Numbered from the stretch's first letter, positions 51,766 through 61,454 are shown. The stretch is 64,000 nucleotides of DNA from Paenibacillus zeisoli (GCF_003994465.1 NZ_RZNX01000002.1:333444-397443), one strand, 5' to 3'. Made by a program: numbers and translations. The notes: generated by a model not told the origin, from the letters alone.

Positions 51766-51780
51766 TGATAATGATTCTCA
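51766..51780. promoter_or_regulatory. Fur box 2
   Basis: TGATAATGATTCTCA, a second 7-1-7 Fur site exactly 30 bp from the first and weaker in its right arm. Two tandem boxes suggest tight iron control. Confidence 0.75.
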
Positions 51781-51983
51781 TAATTCAATGTATTTTATAT
51801 GGAGTAATTGTTACAAATCATCATAAATCCTAGCCTATTGGATTGCATGAGCGCCTAATTTGGAGATAAAGGGCATCTTACGTATGTACTACCTTACTTC
51901 CTCATCGCTGCTTATAGATACACAGCAAAAGAAGACTCCGTTCCAAAGGAACGAAATCTTCAAGTCCGATGCACTATATTAGC

Positions 51984-53081
51984 TTATGCCAAGGTTCTAA
52001 GCGCCTCTGTGGAGAAAGGAACCAATTCATCCAGCCTGCCTTCGCGAATCTTATTCGCCCAAGCCGGGTCCACAAGCAGCGCACGGCCGACGGCAACCAG
52101 ATCGAACTCGCCGCGATCAAGCCGTTCCAGCAGTCCGTCAATGTTGGTGTTACTAGCACCTTTCCCTTCTGTAAAGCCGCTCATAAAGTCAGTATCCAGA
52201 CCGACTGAGCCCACGGTGATTGTAGGTTTGCCGGTCAGCTTCTTGGTCCATCCAGCGAGGTTCAAATCCGATCCCTCGAATTCCGGCTCCCAGAAGCGGC
52301 GGGTCGAGCAGTGGAACACATCAACGCCTGCTTCCACAAGCGGGGCGAGGAATTGACCAAGCAGTTCAGGCGTCTCTGCCAGCTTGGCTGTGTAGACTGA
52401 GGATTTCCACTGCGAGAAGCGGAACACTATAGGGAAGTCCGGGCCAACCGCTTTGCGGCACGCCTCAATGACCTCTACAGCGAACCGGGTGCGTCCGAGC
52501 ATATCACCGCCATACTTGTCGGTACGCTTGTTCGTTCTTTCCCAGAAGAATTGATCGATCAGGTATCCATGCGCGCCATGGATCTCCACGCCGTCGAAGC
52601 CAATTCTCTTAGCGTCCGCAGCAGCCTGGGCATAAGCAGCTATGACCTGAGCAATCTCTGCCTCCGTCATAGGTTCCACTACCTTCTCACCAAAGATGTT
52701 GATCCCGGACGGTCCAATCGGCAGCGCCTCCGGATTAGGAGAATCTCCGATCTTGCGGTCGGTCCCTACATGCCATATTTGCGGGATGATACGTCCGCCC
52801 ACGCTATGTACAGCTTCCACGACTTTCTTCCAGCCGCTTAAGGCGTCCTCACCGTGAAACCTTGGAACGTTAGGGTCTCCTGTAGCCGCAGGATGATTAA
52901 TTACGGTTCCCTCGGTCACAATCAGACCTACGCCATTCTCTGCCCGGCGCTTGTAGTATTCCGCTACATTCTCCCCAGGTACACCCCCCGGCGACCCAGA
53001 ACGTGTCATCGGAGCCATCACAATTCGGTTCGAAAGCTCCAGATTTCCAGCATGAAAGGGGTTGAACAATGGATTAGTCAC
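51984..53081 (-). CDS. old yellow enzyme-type NADH:flavin oxidoreductase
   Basis: 365 residues from a GTG 53081 (GGGAGG 7 bases before). TIM-barrel FMN enzyme: NRIVMAPMTRSGSPGGVPGENVAEYY, EIHGAHGYLIDQFFWERTNKRTDKYGG with the substrate His pair, and a phosphate-binding GSVGLDTDF. OYE-like enzymes reduce activated C=C bonds and nitro groups with NAD(P)H. It stands alone with an AT-rich promoter region and no adjacent regulator. Physiological substrate unknown. Confidence 0.92.
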   Translation of the reverse strand: MTNPLFNPFHAGNLELSNRIVMAPMTRSGSPGGVPGENVAEYYKRRAENGVGLIVTEGTVINHPAATGDPNVPRFHGEDALSGWKKVVEAVHSVGGRIIPQIWHVGTDRKIGDSPNPEALPIGPSGINIFGEKVVEPMTEAEIAQVIAAYAQAAADAKRIGFDGVEIHGAHGYLIDQFFWERTNKRTDKYGGDMLGRTRFAVEVIEACRKAVGPDFPIVFRFSQWKSSVYTAKLAETPELLGQFLAPLVEAGVDVFHCSTRRFWEPEFEGSDLNLAGWTKKLTGKPTITVGSVGLDTDFMSGFTEGKGASNTNIDGLLERLDRGEFDLVAVGRALLVDPAWANKIREGRLDELVPFSTEALRTLA

Positions 53082-53216
53082 TTGATTACCTCCCGTATTA
53101 CTAATATAGTATGTTTGAAAAAATCACTTATGAAGTTGGATTAATCTGCCACCCTTCAATTATATCGGTATTTTCCGAAATGTAAAACTCAGGTCCTTAC
53201 TCCTCTTCCATGCAAG

Positions 53217-53243
53217 ACAAAAGCCGCACCCAGGGAGCGGCTT
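53217..53243 (-). terminator. terminator of the glycosyltransferase gene
   Basis: Minus-strand stem AAGCCGC / GCGGCTT with a 9-base loop, followed by TTTGTC. About 10 bases after the stop codon. Confidence 0.75.
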
Positions 53244-53253
53244 CACTCAAGTT

Positions 53254-54384
53254 CTATTTTTTCCTCTGAAGAGTTTTCTCAATCGCGTCCTTCATAAGGA
53301 ACCCGGCCCGGTTCCAAGTCCATCTCAGCATATCCTGTCTCCCCTGGTTCCCTTTCACCCTGCACAGACGAGGGTGCTGGAAGGCGTATCGCATCTGTCT
53401 CTTTAGGCTTCCAATGTCCACTTCCGCCCACTGCTGCCCTTTTCCTGCGAAGAGATGACGGAATTGACGCGAGATCGAATGACCGCTGTTCATACTTTGC
53501 AGCGGGCTGCTTAGACGGTATGGGACCAGGAAGGAATTCCTTCTCGTCAGGAAATCCATATGACCACCCCAGGCTGTAGCCATCACGGGGGTTCCACTGG
53601 CCAGAGACTCCAGGAATGGCAGCCCCACGCCTTCCCCGCGCGTCGGAAGTACGAAGACTTGACCAAGCCTGTATAGGCCATAAATGCTCCCAGGCTTTAA
53701 ATGCCGCCCGATCACGACCACTGGTGCCGTCGGCTTATGAATGCCAAGCCTTATCTTGTAACGCCGTATTCGTTCCTTGATCCACTGCTCATTCTCGTAA
53801 GGTGCGTAACCGTTTGTCTTGATGACCAGCAGCACCGCATCCGAGGCAGAGAACTCCTCCCAATAAGCTCTTAAGAGAGCTTCGGGATTCTTCCGATGCT
53901 GGAATCCGAACACCGACACAAAGGTGAACCTTCCCTTCGATTGTGTGAGCGGCAGCTTCCGAGTTCCTGGTCCATACTCTCTGGCATTTACCCCGTGCGG
54001 TACGATGAAGATAGGAACTCTTACACCACTGTTCCTCAAAGCCTGCTTATTATGACGGGAAGGGACACAAATTGCATCAAATTTGTTGATGTTCGGGAGC
54101 CAGTGGGCCGGAATTCGGGTTGTCTCCCAGACCGTATTGAGAATGATGCAGTCATAGCGGGCTCTTGCTAACTTAAAGTTGATCTGACTTGGGGGATGGT
54201 GATAGATCAGAACCTTCTTTCGGGAGGGGTCTCCAGAAGCTCCAGTACGGCGGCCACGACCCACTCTCACATCCACGCCCTGCCGCCTCAAGGCTTGAAC
54301 ATAAGCCCTGCTTGCAATCCCAAGTCCACTGGCCCGCTGGACAGGGCCTTCCCATACTACTAGATACCGGCTAATTAAGGGCAT
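53254..54384 (-). CDS. GT4-like glycosyltransferase
   Basis: 376 residues, GT-B fold: N-terminal GPVQRASGLGIASRAYVQALRRQGVDV with the acceptor domain and C-terminal donor domain with RGEGVGLPFLESLASGTPVMATAWGGHMDFL, the E-x7-E motif. Basic tail residues (ending TLQRKK) could associate it with the membrane. It would transfer a sugar to a lipid, glycan or protein; the acceptor is unknown. It stands alone, close to the signalling genes at 54.5-57 kb but divergent from them. Confidence 0.85.
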   Translation of the reverse strand: MPLISRYLVVWEGPVQRASGLGIASRAYVQALRRQGVDVRVGRGRRTGASGDPSRKKVLIYHHPPSQINFKLARARYDCIILNTVWETTRIPAHWLPNINKFDAICVPSRHNKQALRNSGVRVPIFIVPHGVNAREYGPGTRKLPLTQSKGRFTFVSVFGFQHRKNPEALLRAYWEEFSASDAVLLVIKTNGYAPYENEQWIKERIRRYKIRLGIHKPTAPVVVIGRHLKPGSIYGLYRLGQVFVLPTRGEGVGLPFLESLASGTPVMATAWGGHMDFLTRRNSFLVPYRLSSPLQSMNSGHSISRQFRHLFAGKGQQWAEVDIGSLKRQMRYAFQHPRLCRVKGNQGRQDMLRWTWNRAGFLMKDAIEKTLQRKK

Positions 54385-54576
54385 ACTCCCAACTCCATTT
54401 ATCCTTTTTTCGCAGTATAATATGCCGCAGCCTCAAATTGGGATTGGACCCCCGCAGAAAGGGCAATAGATTCGTATTTAACCTGCTACAAAAGGCCGTG
54501 CGGGTGGTATGATATAAGTAATTGGTAGACTTAGTTTAACCCAGCCTAATTTTTGACGACCGGAGGACTACTTCAC

Positions 54577-55908
54577 TTGAGATTACAACTTCGCAAAAAG
54601 CTATATTTCAGCTTCCTCATCATTATCGTCCTGTTTCTGGTTACGGCCTCTGTATCCACACTCCTGACCCAAAGGATTGTTCGTCTTACAAGCGATATCC
54701 TCGTGTCAGAAAAGCGGCTTGAGGTTGTTCAGAGACTTAATCTTTTTGCCCGTACAGCCAATGACAATGGAGCCAACTACTTGCTTGCTCCGCTATATAT
54801 TGAAGATGAATTCAAGTCAAAGTTCGAGGCCAATGTCAAGTATCTCGATCAGGAATTCCAGCAGCTTGAAGCCATTACAACCACCCCGTCCGACCTCGCC
54901 CAGATCCGTCAGTTTAAGAACATGTGGGCTGCTTATGTCGAAGACAGGCGGGATATCATGAACCTGAAGAAATTCGGTAGTGTAACAGAGGCTCAGGAGA
55001 GTTATACGAAGGACAGCTATGACCCAATTGCCTTCGCGCTTCATGCCTTCTCCAAATCGGAACAGGCTCAAATCAACAGCTACAACAGCAGAATTGAAGT
55101 CAGCGGACGAACAATCCAGTTCGTGAACCTGGTAATGGGTTCCCTGGCTACTGTGCTCTCACTGCTCATCGCCGTGGCGCTCTCCAATTCCCTGATCCGC
55201 AGAATTCTGCTTCTTCGGACCAATGCCCAGACCGTTGCCAGCGGCAATCTTCGGGTTCCGGACCTTCATTTCAAGAGCAAGGATGAGCTCACCGATCTTG
55301 CCAATTCCTTCAATGCCATGACCGAGTCCCTTCGGTCGGTCATTGACTCCAACCAGCTTCTGCATCAGCTGTCCCACAGGGACGGGCTGACAGGAATTGC
55401 CAACCGTCGCTGCTATGACGAGTCACTGGAGCAGGCTTGGAGCCTATCATCGGCAGGGTCAAGGCCGATCTCGCTTATCTTGTTCGATATTGATTATTTC
55501 AAGAGATTTAATGACATCTATGGTCATCAGGCAGGCGATCTATGCCTTAAGCAGGTGGCAGAAGTTCTACAGGAGCAGGTAAGAGAATCCGGTGGGCTGG
55601 CAGCACGTTATGGCGGCGAGGAGTTCGCTGTACTTCTGCCGGATAGGACAAGCGAGGAGGCACTCCAGCTTGCGGGGCTTTTCCAGCATACATTGGCAGA
55701 TCAGCACATTCCTCACAAAGGCTCAGATATCAGCGAATATGTTACCGTAAGTATCGGGATATCCACGCTGACGGCTTCAGATGGAGAGGCTCCGGATGAT
55801 CTGGTAATTGAGGCCGATAAGGCGCTCTATCAGGCCAAGGAGAATGGAAGAAATCGCATTTGCATCTATGAGCACGATCAAACAACAGAAGGTGATCTTA
55901 AGCTATGA
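54577..55908 (+). CDS. membrane diguanylate cyclase (sensor-HAMP-GGDEF)
   Basis: About 443 residues from a TTG at 54577, with GGAGG 10 bases before. TM1 about 12-31, a ~150-residue extracytoplasmic 4-helix-like sensor region, TM2 about 183-202, HAMP, then the GGDEF domain with active-site GGEEF at about 346-350 (RYGGEEFAVLLPD) and the LTGIANRR start. The RxxD inhibitory site is absent, so product inhibition by c-di-GMP is unlikely. It makes c-di-GMP from GTP. The stop overlaps the ATG of a sugar-binding lipoprotein gene by 4 bp, suggesting they act together. Confidence 0.93.
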   Translation: MRLQLRKKLYFSFLIIIVLFLVTASVSTLLTQRIVRLTSDILVSEKRLEVVQRLNLFARTANDNGANYLLAPLYIEDEFKSKFEANVKYLDQEFQQLEAITTTPSDLAQIRQFKNMWAAYVEDRRDIMNLKKFGSVTEAQESYTKDSYDPIAFALHAFSKSEQAQINSYNSRIEVSGRTIQFVNLVMGSLATVLSLLIAVALSNSLIRRILLLRTNAQTVASGNLRVPDLHFKSKDELTDLANSFNAMTESLRSVIDSNQLLHQLSHRDGLTGIANRRCYDESLEQAWSLSSAGSRPISLILFDIDYFKRFNDIYGHQAGDLCLKQVAEVLQEQVRESGGLAARYGGEEFAVLLPDRTSEEALQLAGLFQHTLADQHIPHKGSDISEYVTVSIGISTLTASDGEAPDDLVIEADKALYQAKENGRNRICIYEHDQTTEGDLKL

Positions 55909-57143
55909 GAAGACAGCTGGCATTATTAGGGATAATCGCAGTATTTCTCGGTCTGGTGTCCTGTTCAAATCCCGGATCTAATGAAACGCCTGTGACACTG
56001 ACATTCTGGACAACCACCTCAAGTCCCGAGACCGCGTTCTTCCAGGAGCGGATTGCTGTCTTTGAGAAGGAGCACCCCAATATTAAGGTAAGGATGGCCA
56101 GGCATGAGTTCCCTTTTGCAACCAACGAATTCAAAACCGCTGTCCTTGGGGATCAGAAGGTGGACGTATTCCGCGCAGATAATACCTGGATACCGGAATA
56201 TGTAAATCTAGATATTATCTCTCCCTTAAATACGCTCGCCCCAAGTAAAGACCTTTCGGGGTTTATTGATTCGGCGCTGAACGCAACCACTTATCATGGG
56301 AATGTCTATGGATTTCCTTCTGTTATGGAGGTACCTGCTCTGTTATACAACAAAAGAATGCTGGAGGAGGCAGGATTCACACAGCCTCCGCAGACGATGG
56401 ATGAGCTGCTGAAGATGGCCAAGGCGCTTACAGGCAAGGGGAGATACGGAATTTACGTGACCGAGGATTCGTACTTCGCGATGCCTTACCTCTGGGCTTT
56501 CGGAGGAGGTATGATTACAGACCAGGGACAGATTCAGATCGCCTCGGATCAGTCTAGGCAAGCCTTTGCCTTCATGCTAAAGCTGCGGCGTGCAGGCGTT
56601 ACCCAGCCCTACACCGACTTTAGTAACTGGTACGCTACGATGATGGATGATTTCACCAGGGGCAGATCTGCCATGATAATTAATGGTCCATGGGCTATCC
56701 ATGATGTGCTGAAGGGCACGGAATTCAAGAACCCAGACAACATTGGCATTGCCCCAATCCCAAGGGGACCGGTTGGGCAGGGGTCACCCATTGGCGGGCA
56801 CAGCCTGGTAATCAACAAATACACCAGCCATCCGAAGGAAAGCTATGAGCTCATTCGCTTTCTTACAAGTACAGAGACTGAGGTGGTTCAAAGTCAGGAG
56901 TTCAAGACCCTTCCGACACAGAAGGCTGCCTATACCGATCCAAGGCTGTCCTCCGACCTTCTTGTTCAGGGCTTCCGGACACAGCTGGATGTAGCCAAGA
57001 CTCAGCCTAAGATTCCCGAGAGCTCCAAGTTGTTCATGGATTTCACTCCGAACCTGAACGCCATGCTGCTGGAGAAAGAGTCCATTGACCAGGGGGTAAG
57101 GAAGATTGAAAGTTCCTGGCGAAGCCTTTTGAAGGTGAAGTGA
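55905..57143 (+). CDS. family-1 extracellular solute-binding lipoprotein
   Basis: 412 residues; lipobox VSC with Cys20 after signal LALLGIIAVFLGL. The mature protein follows the sugar-binding protein fold (LTFWTTTSSPETAFFQERIAVFEKEHPNIKVRM...NGPWAIHDVL...IPRGPVGQGSPIGGHSLVINKYTSHPKESYELIRFLTS), as in maltose- or oligosaccharide-binding proteins of ABC importers. No ABC permease or ATPase is encoded nearby on this strand. The coupling to the diguanylate cyclase gene suggests a sensor role, the binding protein reporting a sugar to the cyclase. Confidence 0.9.
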   Translation: MRRQLALLGIIAVFLGLVSCSNPGSNETPVTLTFWTTTSSPETAFFQERIAVFEKEHPNIKVRMARHEFPFATNEFKTAVLGDQKVDVFRADNTWIPEYVNLDIISPLNTLAPSKDLSGFIDSALNATTYHGNVYGFPSVMEVPALLYNKRMLEEAGFTQPPQTMDELLKMAKALTGKGRYGIYVTEDSYFAMPYLWAFGGGMITDQGQIQIASDQSRQAFAFMLKLRRAGVTQPYTDFSNWYATMMDDFTRGRSAMIINGPWAIHDVLKGTEFKNPDNIGIAPIPRGPVGQGSPIGGHSLVINKYTSHPKESYELIRFLTSTETEVVQSQEFKTLPTQKAAYTDPRLSSDLLVQGFRTQLDVAKTQPKIPESSKLFMDFTPNLNAMLLEKESIDQGVRKIESSWRSLLKVK

Positions 57144-57145
57144 TG

Positions 57146-57976
57146 TTAGCCAAATGGATTATAAAAGCGCGAACCATCGTAAAAGGTTACCATTGCTGTA
57201 ACTACTCCAATGACTACGATCAATAGGAGCGCCGCATAATCCAGCATGTTGAACGGACGAGACTTGTACCAGGTCCGGCTGGGTTTATGCCCGAACCCCC
57301 GAAGCTCCATGGCAGCGCTGATCTTCTCGATCCGCTCTACACTGGTCAGAATCAACGGCATCAGGATCGAGATCATATTCTTGATCCGCCGGGGGAGCTT
57401 TTCTTTACGGGAAATGTCTAGGCCGCGAGCCTGTGCAGAGAACGAGATGTTCTGATAATCCCGCTGAATATCCGGAATATAGCGTAAGGCAATAGATACA
57501 GAGTATGCAATCCGGTAATTCACCCCCACCTTACTGAGGGAAGCCGCGAATTCGCTAGGATCTGTCGTTAGCAGAAATAGGAGCGCCATGGGAATAACTG
57601 CGGTGTACTTCAGCGCAATATTGAGCTGGTAGAACAGCTGCTCCCAAGTCACCGTGTATCTGCCAGCGATATGGAAGATGTCATGCTGGGTGCCATAGAT
57701 CCGAACTCCTTCCAAAGGAGAGAAGATGAAGATGGCAAGATGATTCAGTGCGAAGAAGAATAGAATCAGATAGAGGACAAAGGAATAATCCCGGAATGGA
57801 ACTTTAGACAATCTGAACGCGGCCAAACCGATGAGCAGCATGGCAAGCAGGCAGCGTGTATCGTAAGTAATCATGGCCGTTACCGACCAAATGATGAAGA
57901 AGACCAGCTTCGTGAACCCGGTCAACCGGTGAACAGGCGAGTCAAGCTTTGTGTAGGTTAACATTCTGGTATTCAT
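57146..57976 (-). CDS. ECF transporter T component (EcfT)
   Basis: 276 residues with about five TM helices and the coupling motifs SAQARGLDIS and SAAMELRGFGHKPSRTWYKSRPFN; the Ala-Arg-Gly pattern (ARG) contacts the ATPase subunits. The EcfT gene overlaps the ATPase gene by 4 bp and is convergent, with a 2-base gap, to the sugar-binding lipoprotein gene. With the S component upstream it forms an energy-coupling factor importer of group I. Confidence 0.92.
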   Translation of the reverse strand: MNTRMLTYTKLDSPVHRLTGFTKLVFFIIWSVTAMITYDTRCLLAMLLIGLAAFRLSKVPFRDYSFVLYLILFFFALNHLAIFIFSPLEGVRIYGTQHDIFHIAGRYTVTWEQLFYQLNIALKYTAVIPMALLFLLTTDPSEFAASLSKVGVNYRIAYSVSIALRYIPDIQRDYQNISFSAQARGLDISRKEKLPRRIKNMISILMPLILTSVERIEKISAAMELRGFGHKPSRTWYKSRPFNMLDYAALLLIVVIGVVTAMVTFYDGSRFYNPFG

Positions 57977-59679
57977 TGGCCCCGTATCCCCCTGTCGTAC
58001 GCGATAAATCGGCTAACGAATTCCTCTGGCTGGTCCACTCCAGCCCTCAAAGCAAGGTCATGAACCGAGGTCATCTTTAGATGTGCAGCCTCTACAACCT
58101 CAGAATTCGAAAGTATACGCACAGGACTGTCGTCCGCAATCTTGATCCCTTCGGACAGGACAATGGTCCGCTGTGCGTATTCCAGCATTAAATGCATATC
58201 ATGCGTGATCAGGACAATGGTAATCCCTTGCCGGTTAAGAGTTACTAGAAACTCCATCATTTCGTTATAATGCCTGTAATCCTGGCCCGCCGTAGGCTCA
58301 TCCAGAATAATGATCTCCGGGCTAAGCACAAGAATTGAGGCTATGGTTACCCGCTTCTTCTGCCCATAGCTGAGCGCAGATACCGGCCAGCTTCGAAAAG
58401 CGTACAGTCCGCATACCTTCAGCACTTCATGCACCCGCTCCCGAATAACTTCCTCCGGCACACCGCGCAGCTTCAAGCCGAGCGCAACCTCATCGTAAAT
58501 GAGGGTCTTGGAGAGCATATGATTCGGATTCTGCATCACAAATCCAATTCGGTCCGCCCTCTCTTTAATTGAGTCCGAACGAATATCCCTGCCATTCAGC
58601 AGAATAGTCCCTGCGCTTGGACGGTAGAATCCACAGATCAGCTTGGAGATGGTGGATTTCCCTGCACCGTTCCGCCCGGCTATACACACAATCTCCCCTT
58701 GCCCAATCCGCAGTGAGATTTGGTGAAGAATCGGTTTGTTCTTCTCGTAGCCGAACGAGATGTCCCTTAGTTCCAGTACTGCAGGGTAATCCGGTTGCTC
58801 AGGGGAGTTGTCCAAGCTCTTGTACCACTCCTGCAGGCGAGGGATACAAGAACCAAGCCGGATCGTATCCACATGCTCGGGGTGCATTTCCGGCGTGATC
58901 GAGCATCCCGCATATTTCAAGGCGGTAAGGTACAGCGGCTCTCTTATGCCTGTCTCTACCAGGATGTTCGAGCTAAGCAGGTCTGCAGCTGTCAGATCTG
59001 CCGCAACTTGTCCATCCCGAACCACAATGATGCGATCCACACTCCGGTGCAGCACTTCCTCCAGACGATGCTCAATGATGACGACCGTCTTCCCGGTCTC
59101 TTGATGTATCCGGTCAATCAGCTCAATGGTTCGATTGCCTGTATAGGGGTCCAGACTTGCCAGCGGTTCATCAAACAGCAGAATGCCCACATCATTGACC
59201 AGAACACCGCCTAGAGTCGTCTTCTGCTTTTGCCCGCCGGACAGGGCGTGCGGGGATGACTCAAGGTATCGTTCAATATCGACCCTCCGTGCCGCAGCGG
59301 CTAACCGGTCTGACATCTCGGCTTGAGGGACGGCATCGTTCTCCAGCTTGAATACCATATCCTCAGCCACCGTGAGGCCCACGAACTGCCCATCCGGGTC
59401 CTGCAGCACCGTACCGACCGTATCCGAAAGTCCTGCAATACTTTGATCTTTAAGCTCCTTTCCTTTAATCTTCATAGATCCACTCATCTCCCCCGTGTAA
59501 AAGAAAGGGATTAGTCCGTTCATGCAGTGGGCCAAGGTGCTCTTACCCGATCCGGAGGGTCCGACAATTAATACTTTCTCTCCCTCATTTATGGTTAAAT
59601 TGATCTTATGCAGAGTAGGTCTCGACTGCGCATGGTATTGAAACGTAAAATCAACAAACTCGATAACCGGTGTCTTCAT
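57973..59679 (-). CDS. fused two-domain ECF transporter ATPase
   Basis: 568 residues with two ABC-ATPase domains in one chain: first Walker A GPSGSGKSTLAHCM and LSGGQKQKTTLGG/VGILLFDEPLASLD, second GRNGAGKSTISKLICG, LSYGQKKRVTIA and EIIILDEPTAGQD. This replaces the separate EcfA1/A2 pair, as in YkoD-type ECF systems. It couples with EcfT and the S component 59775-60341 through an intergenic hairpin that may lower its expression relative to the S gene. Confidence 0.92.
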   Translation of the reverse strand: MKTPVIEFVDFTFQYHAQSRPTLHKINLTINEGEKVLIVGPSGSGKSTLAHCMNGLIPFFYTGEMSGSMKIKGKELKDQSIAGLSDTVGTVLQDPDGQFVGLTVAEDMVFKLENDAVPQAEMSDRLAAAARRVDIERYLESSPHALSGGQKQKTTLGGVLVNDVGILLFDEPLASLDPYTGNRTIELIDRIHQETGKTVVIIEHRLEEVLHRSVDRIIVVRDGQVAADLTAADLLSSNILVETGIREPLYLTALKYAGCSITPEMHPEHVDTIRLGSCIPRLQEWYKSLDNSPEQPDYPAVLELRDISFGYEKNKPILHQISLRIGQGEIVCIAGRNGAGKSTISKLICGFYRPSAGTILLNGRDIRSDSIKERADRIGFVMQNPNHMLSKTLIYDEVALGLKLRGVPEEVIRERVHEVLKVCGLYAFRSWPVSALSYGQKKRVTIASILVLSPEIIILDEPTAGQDYRHYNEMMEFLVTLNRQGITIVLITHDMHLMLEYAQRTIVLSEGIKIADDSPVRILSNSEVVEAAHLKMTSVHDLALRAGVDQPEEFVSRFIAYDRGIRGQ

Positions 59680-59731
59680 AGATCAACATCCTCTGATAAA
59701 TTGATAAAATGACGGGCTTTCAGGGTAACAG

Positions 59732-59756
59732 AAAAGCCGGTGCTGAACACCGGCTT
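59732..59756 (-). terminator. intergenic hairpin within the ECF operon
   Basis: Minus-strand AAGCCGGTG / CACCGGCTT with a TTCAG loop and TTTTCTG tail, between the S component and the ATPase gene. It resembles an attenuator that sets the subunit ratio. Confidence 0.65.
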
Positions 59757-59774
59757 ACAACTCGGACGTATTCA

Positions 59775-60341
59775 CTATGCTTCGTGTGTCAAGCTTCCCC
59801 GTCTCGTACGTGTCTTGGAATAAGCAATGGCCAGCAATGTTCCGATGACCGCTACGGTCACAATGTTGGATATCCCTGCTACCAGACCTTGCGCGAATAC
59901 CTTATTTACCGGTTCCGCATAGATTAGAATATCCAGCGCCGGAGCAACTAGGAACCAAGCCACTATATTCGCTATAACCTGGGCCAGATTGAACTTTATG
60001 ATTTCTTTCGCACCGAACTCTCCCTCATGAATCTTGATTCTGCCAGCGATCAGGCCGATAATGAGACCCACCAATCCTGATGCAATCACCCAGCTGAACC
60101 AAGGCGAACCATAGAAGATAGCGTCTTTCAGCGTATGTCCAATCAGACCAATCAACAGTCCGGCGTAAGGTCCATACAGCAGGGCGAACAAGGCAAGCAG
60201 CGCATATGTAGTCTCAATGTTGGTATCCGGTATACCGGATGGAATGGAGCCAAACCTTCCAAGAATGACGAACAAAGCAGCGCCAATTCCAATGGCCACA
60301 ATCGTTTTGATAGATAATTGGTTATGTTGTGTTTGTGCCAC
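59775..60341 (-). CDS. ECF transporter S component (UPF0397 family)
   Basis: 188 residues from a GTG 60341, with AGAGG 12 bases before; six TM helices. It follows the UPF0397 pattern: [70 protein letters not shown]. The family is the substrate-specificity subunit with uncertain ligand (riboflavin- or HMP-like substrates are suggested for relatives). With EcfT and the fused ATPase it forms a complete vitamin-type importer. No riboswitch was recognised upstream. Confidence 0.9.
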   Translation of the reverse strand: MAQTQHNQLSIKTIVAIGIGAALFVILGRFGSIPSGIPDTNIETTYALLALFALLYGPYAGLLIGLIGHTLKDAIFYGSPWFSWVIASGLVGLIIGLIAGRIKIHEGEFGAKEIIKFNLAQVIANIVAWFLVAPALDILIYAEPVNKVFAQGLVAGISNIVTVAVIGTLLAIAYSKTRTRRGSLTHEA

Positions 60342-60492
60342 TCTCTTATCAACCTCTTTCCATACCTAGATTTGGAGGACATGCAATCCTCATACCAATT
60401 GGGGAAATATTCCTGTTTTTTGTTATTATACAGGGGAATACTCGGAATTACTATAGGAAGTTGGATAGATTGAACAGCCAGAATTCTGCATC

Positions 60493-60517
60493 AAAAAAGG
60501 ACGCCTATAGCGTCCTT
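60493..60517 (-). terminator. terminator of the PAS-MCP gene
   Basis: Minus-strand AAGGACGC / GCGTCCTT, loop TATAG, followed by TTTTTT; 13 bases after the stop codon. Confidence 0.92.
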
Positions 60518-60530
60518 GAAGCCGTTGATA

Positions 60531-61454
60531 TTACAAGGTATCTGCCAATACCTTGGCTTGAGAATCGAGCTGACGAGCCGCCTCCCCGATACCCAGAAAT
60601 TCATCGACAGCCTGCTGAATGCACGTCTGACTATCTGCAATAGAGGACTGAGACCGCTTCGTTCCGTTTAGCGTCTCGAGTACGTTGGCCGTAATGCCTT
60701 CGGTATATGAGTTCACTTCCTGTATAGCTTCCTGCACCTGCTGAGCCAGTTTGCGGACTTCTCCAGCTACCACATTGAAGCCCCGCCCATATTCACCTGC
60801 ATGCGCTGCCTCAATTGCAGCATTCAGTGCGAGGAGATTGGTGCGGTTCGCAATGTCCTTAATCGTCTTCACAATGCCCCGGATAGAATTGCTCTGCTTC
60901 TCCAGCAGCTCGAATGAGGCCAGGTTATCCTTGGATTCCTTGGCCACCTGTCCCATCACGGCTTCAACCTCCTGACTCCGTGCAACACCCTCGGTAGCCC
61001 GGCGCAGCAAATCCTCCGCCGTATTCTGAAGCTCGCTCGTTAACCGGGTAGTGGCATTCTCCCGAAATGTAATATCGGTAGCGATCTTAAGGACAGCATG
61101 GACCTCACCGTCCTCATTATAAATCGGGGTGTAGGTGGCCTCCAGCCATAGGATTCTTCCATCCTTAGCCACACGCATGATCTTCTCCTGAAAGGCATAG
61201 CCTTTCTTGAAATTAGCCCAAAAGTTGGCGTACTCAGGGCTGCTTAGGAACTCGGGTGTACAGAATCTGCGGTGATGCAGACCCGGCATTTCTGCTGCGC
61301 TGTATCCCATAGCTCTGGCAAAATTCTCATTTGCCCACAATACATTCCCTTGTATATCGAATTCGATCATGGCTAATGATCGTTCAATGGCCGCAAGAAC
61401 AGACTTCTCATTCAGAACCTGGGAGCTTTGATAGTTGACTTTTTCCTTAAACAT
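60531..61454 (-). CDS. soluble PAS-domain chemoreceptor-like protein
   Basis: 307 residues without any TM helix. The N-terminal PAS domain (about 20-130: [29 protein letters not shown] ... [31 protein letters not shown]) may bind haem, flavin or a ligand. The C-terminal part is a short MCP signalling domain with the conserved tip [41 protein letters not shown]. It would report cytosolic conditions to CheA. AGAGGAG is 8 bases before the ATG. No HAMP or methylation helices of normal length are present. Confidence 0.9.
   Translation of the reverse strand: MFKEKVNYQSSQVLNEKSVLAAIERSLAMIEFDIQGNVLWANENFARAMGYSAAEMPGLHHRRFCTPEFLSSPEYANFWANFKKGYAFQEKIMRVAKDGRILWLEATYTPIYNEDGEVHAVLKIATDITFRENATTRLTSELQNTAEDLLRRATEGVARSQEVEAVMGQVAKESKDNLASFELLEKQSNSIRGIVKTIKDIANRTNLLALNAAIEAAHAGEYGRGFNVVAGEVRKLAQQVQEAIQEVNSYTEGITANVLETLNGTKRSQSSIADSQTCIQQAVDEFLGIGEAARQLDSQAKVLADTL

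Noticed and set aside
57247..60341. Possible TPP or other riboswitch upstream of the ECF transporter S component
   Set aside because: None of the conserved thi-box, RFN-element or preQ1 motifs could be found in the leader region 60342-60490.
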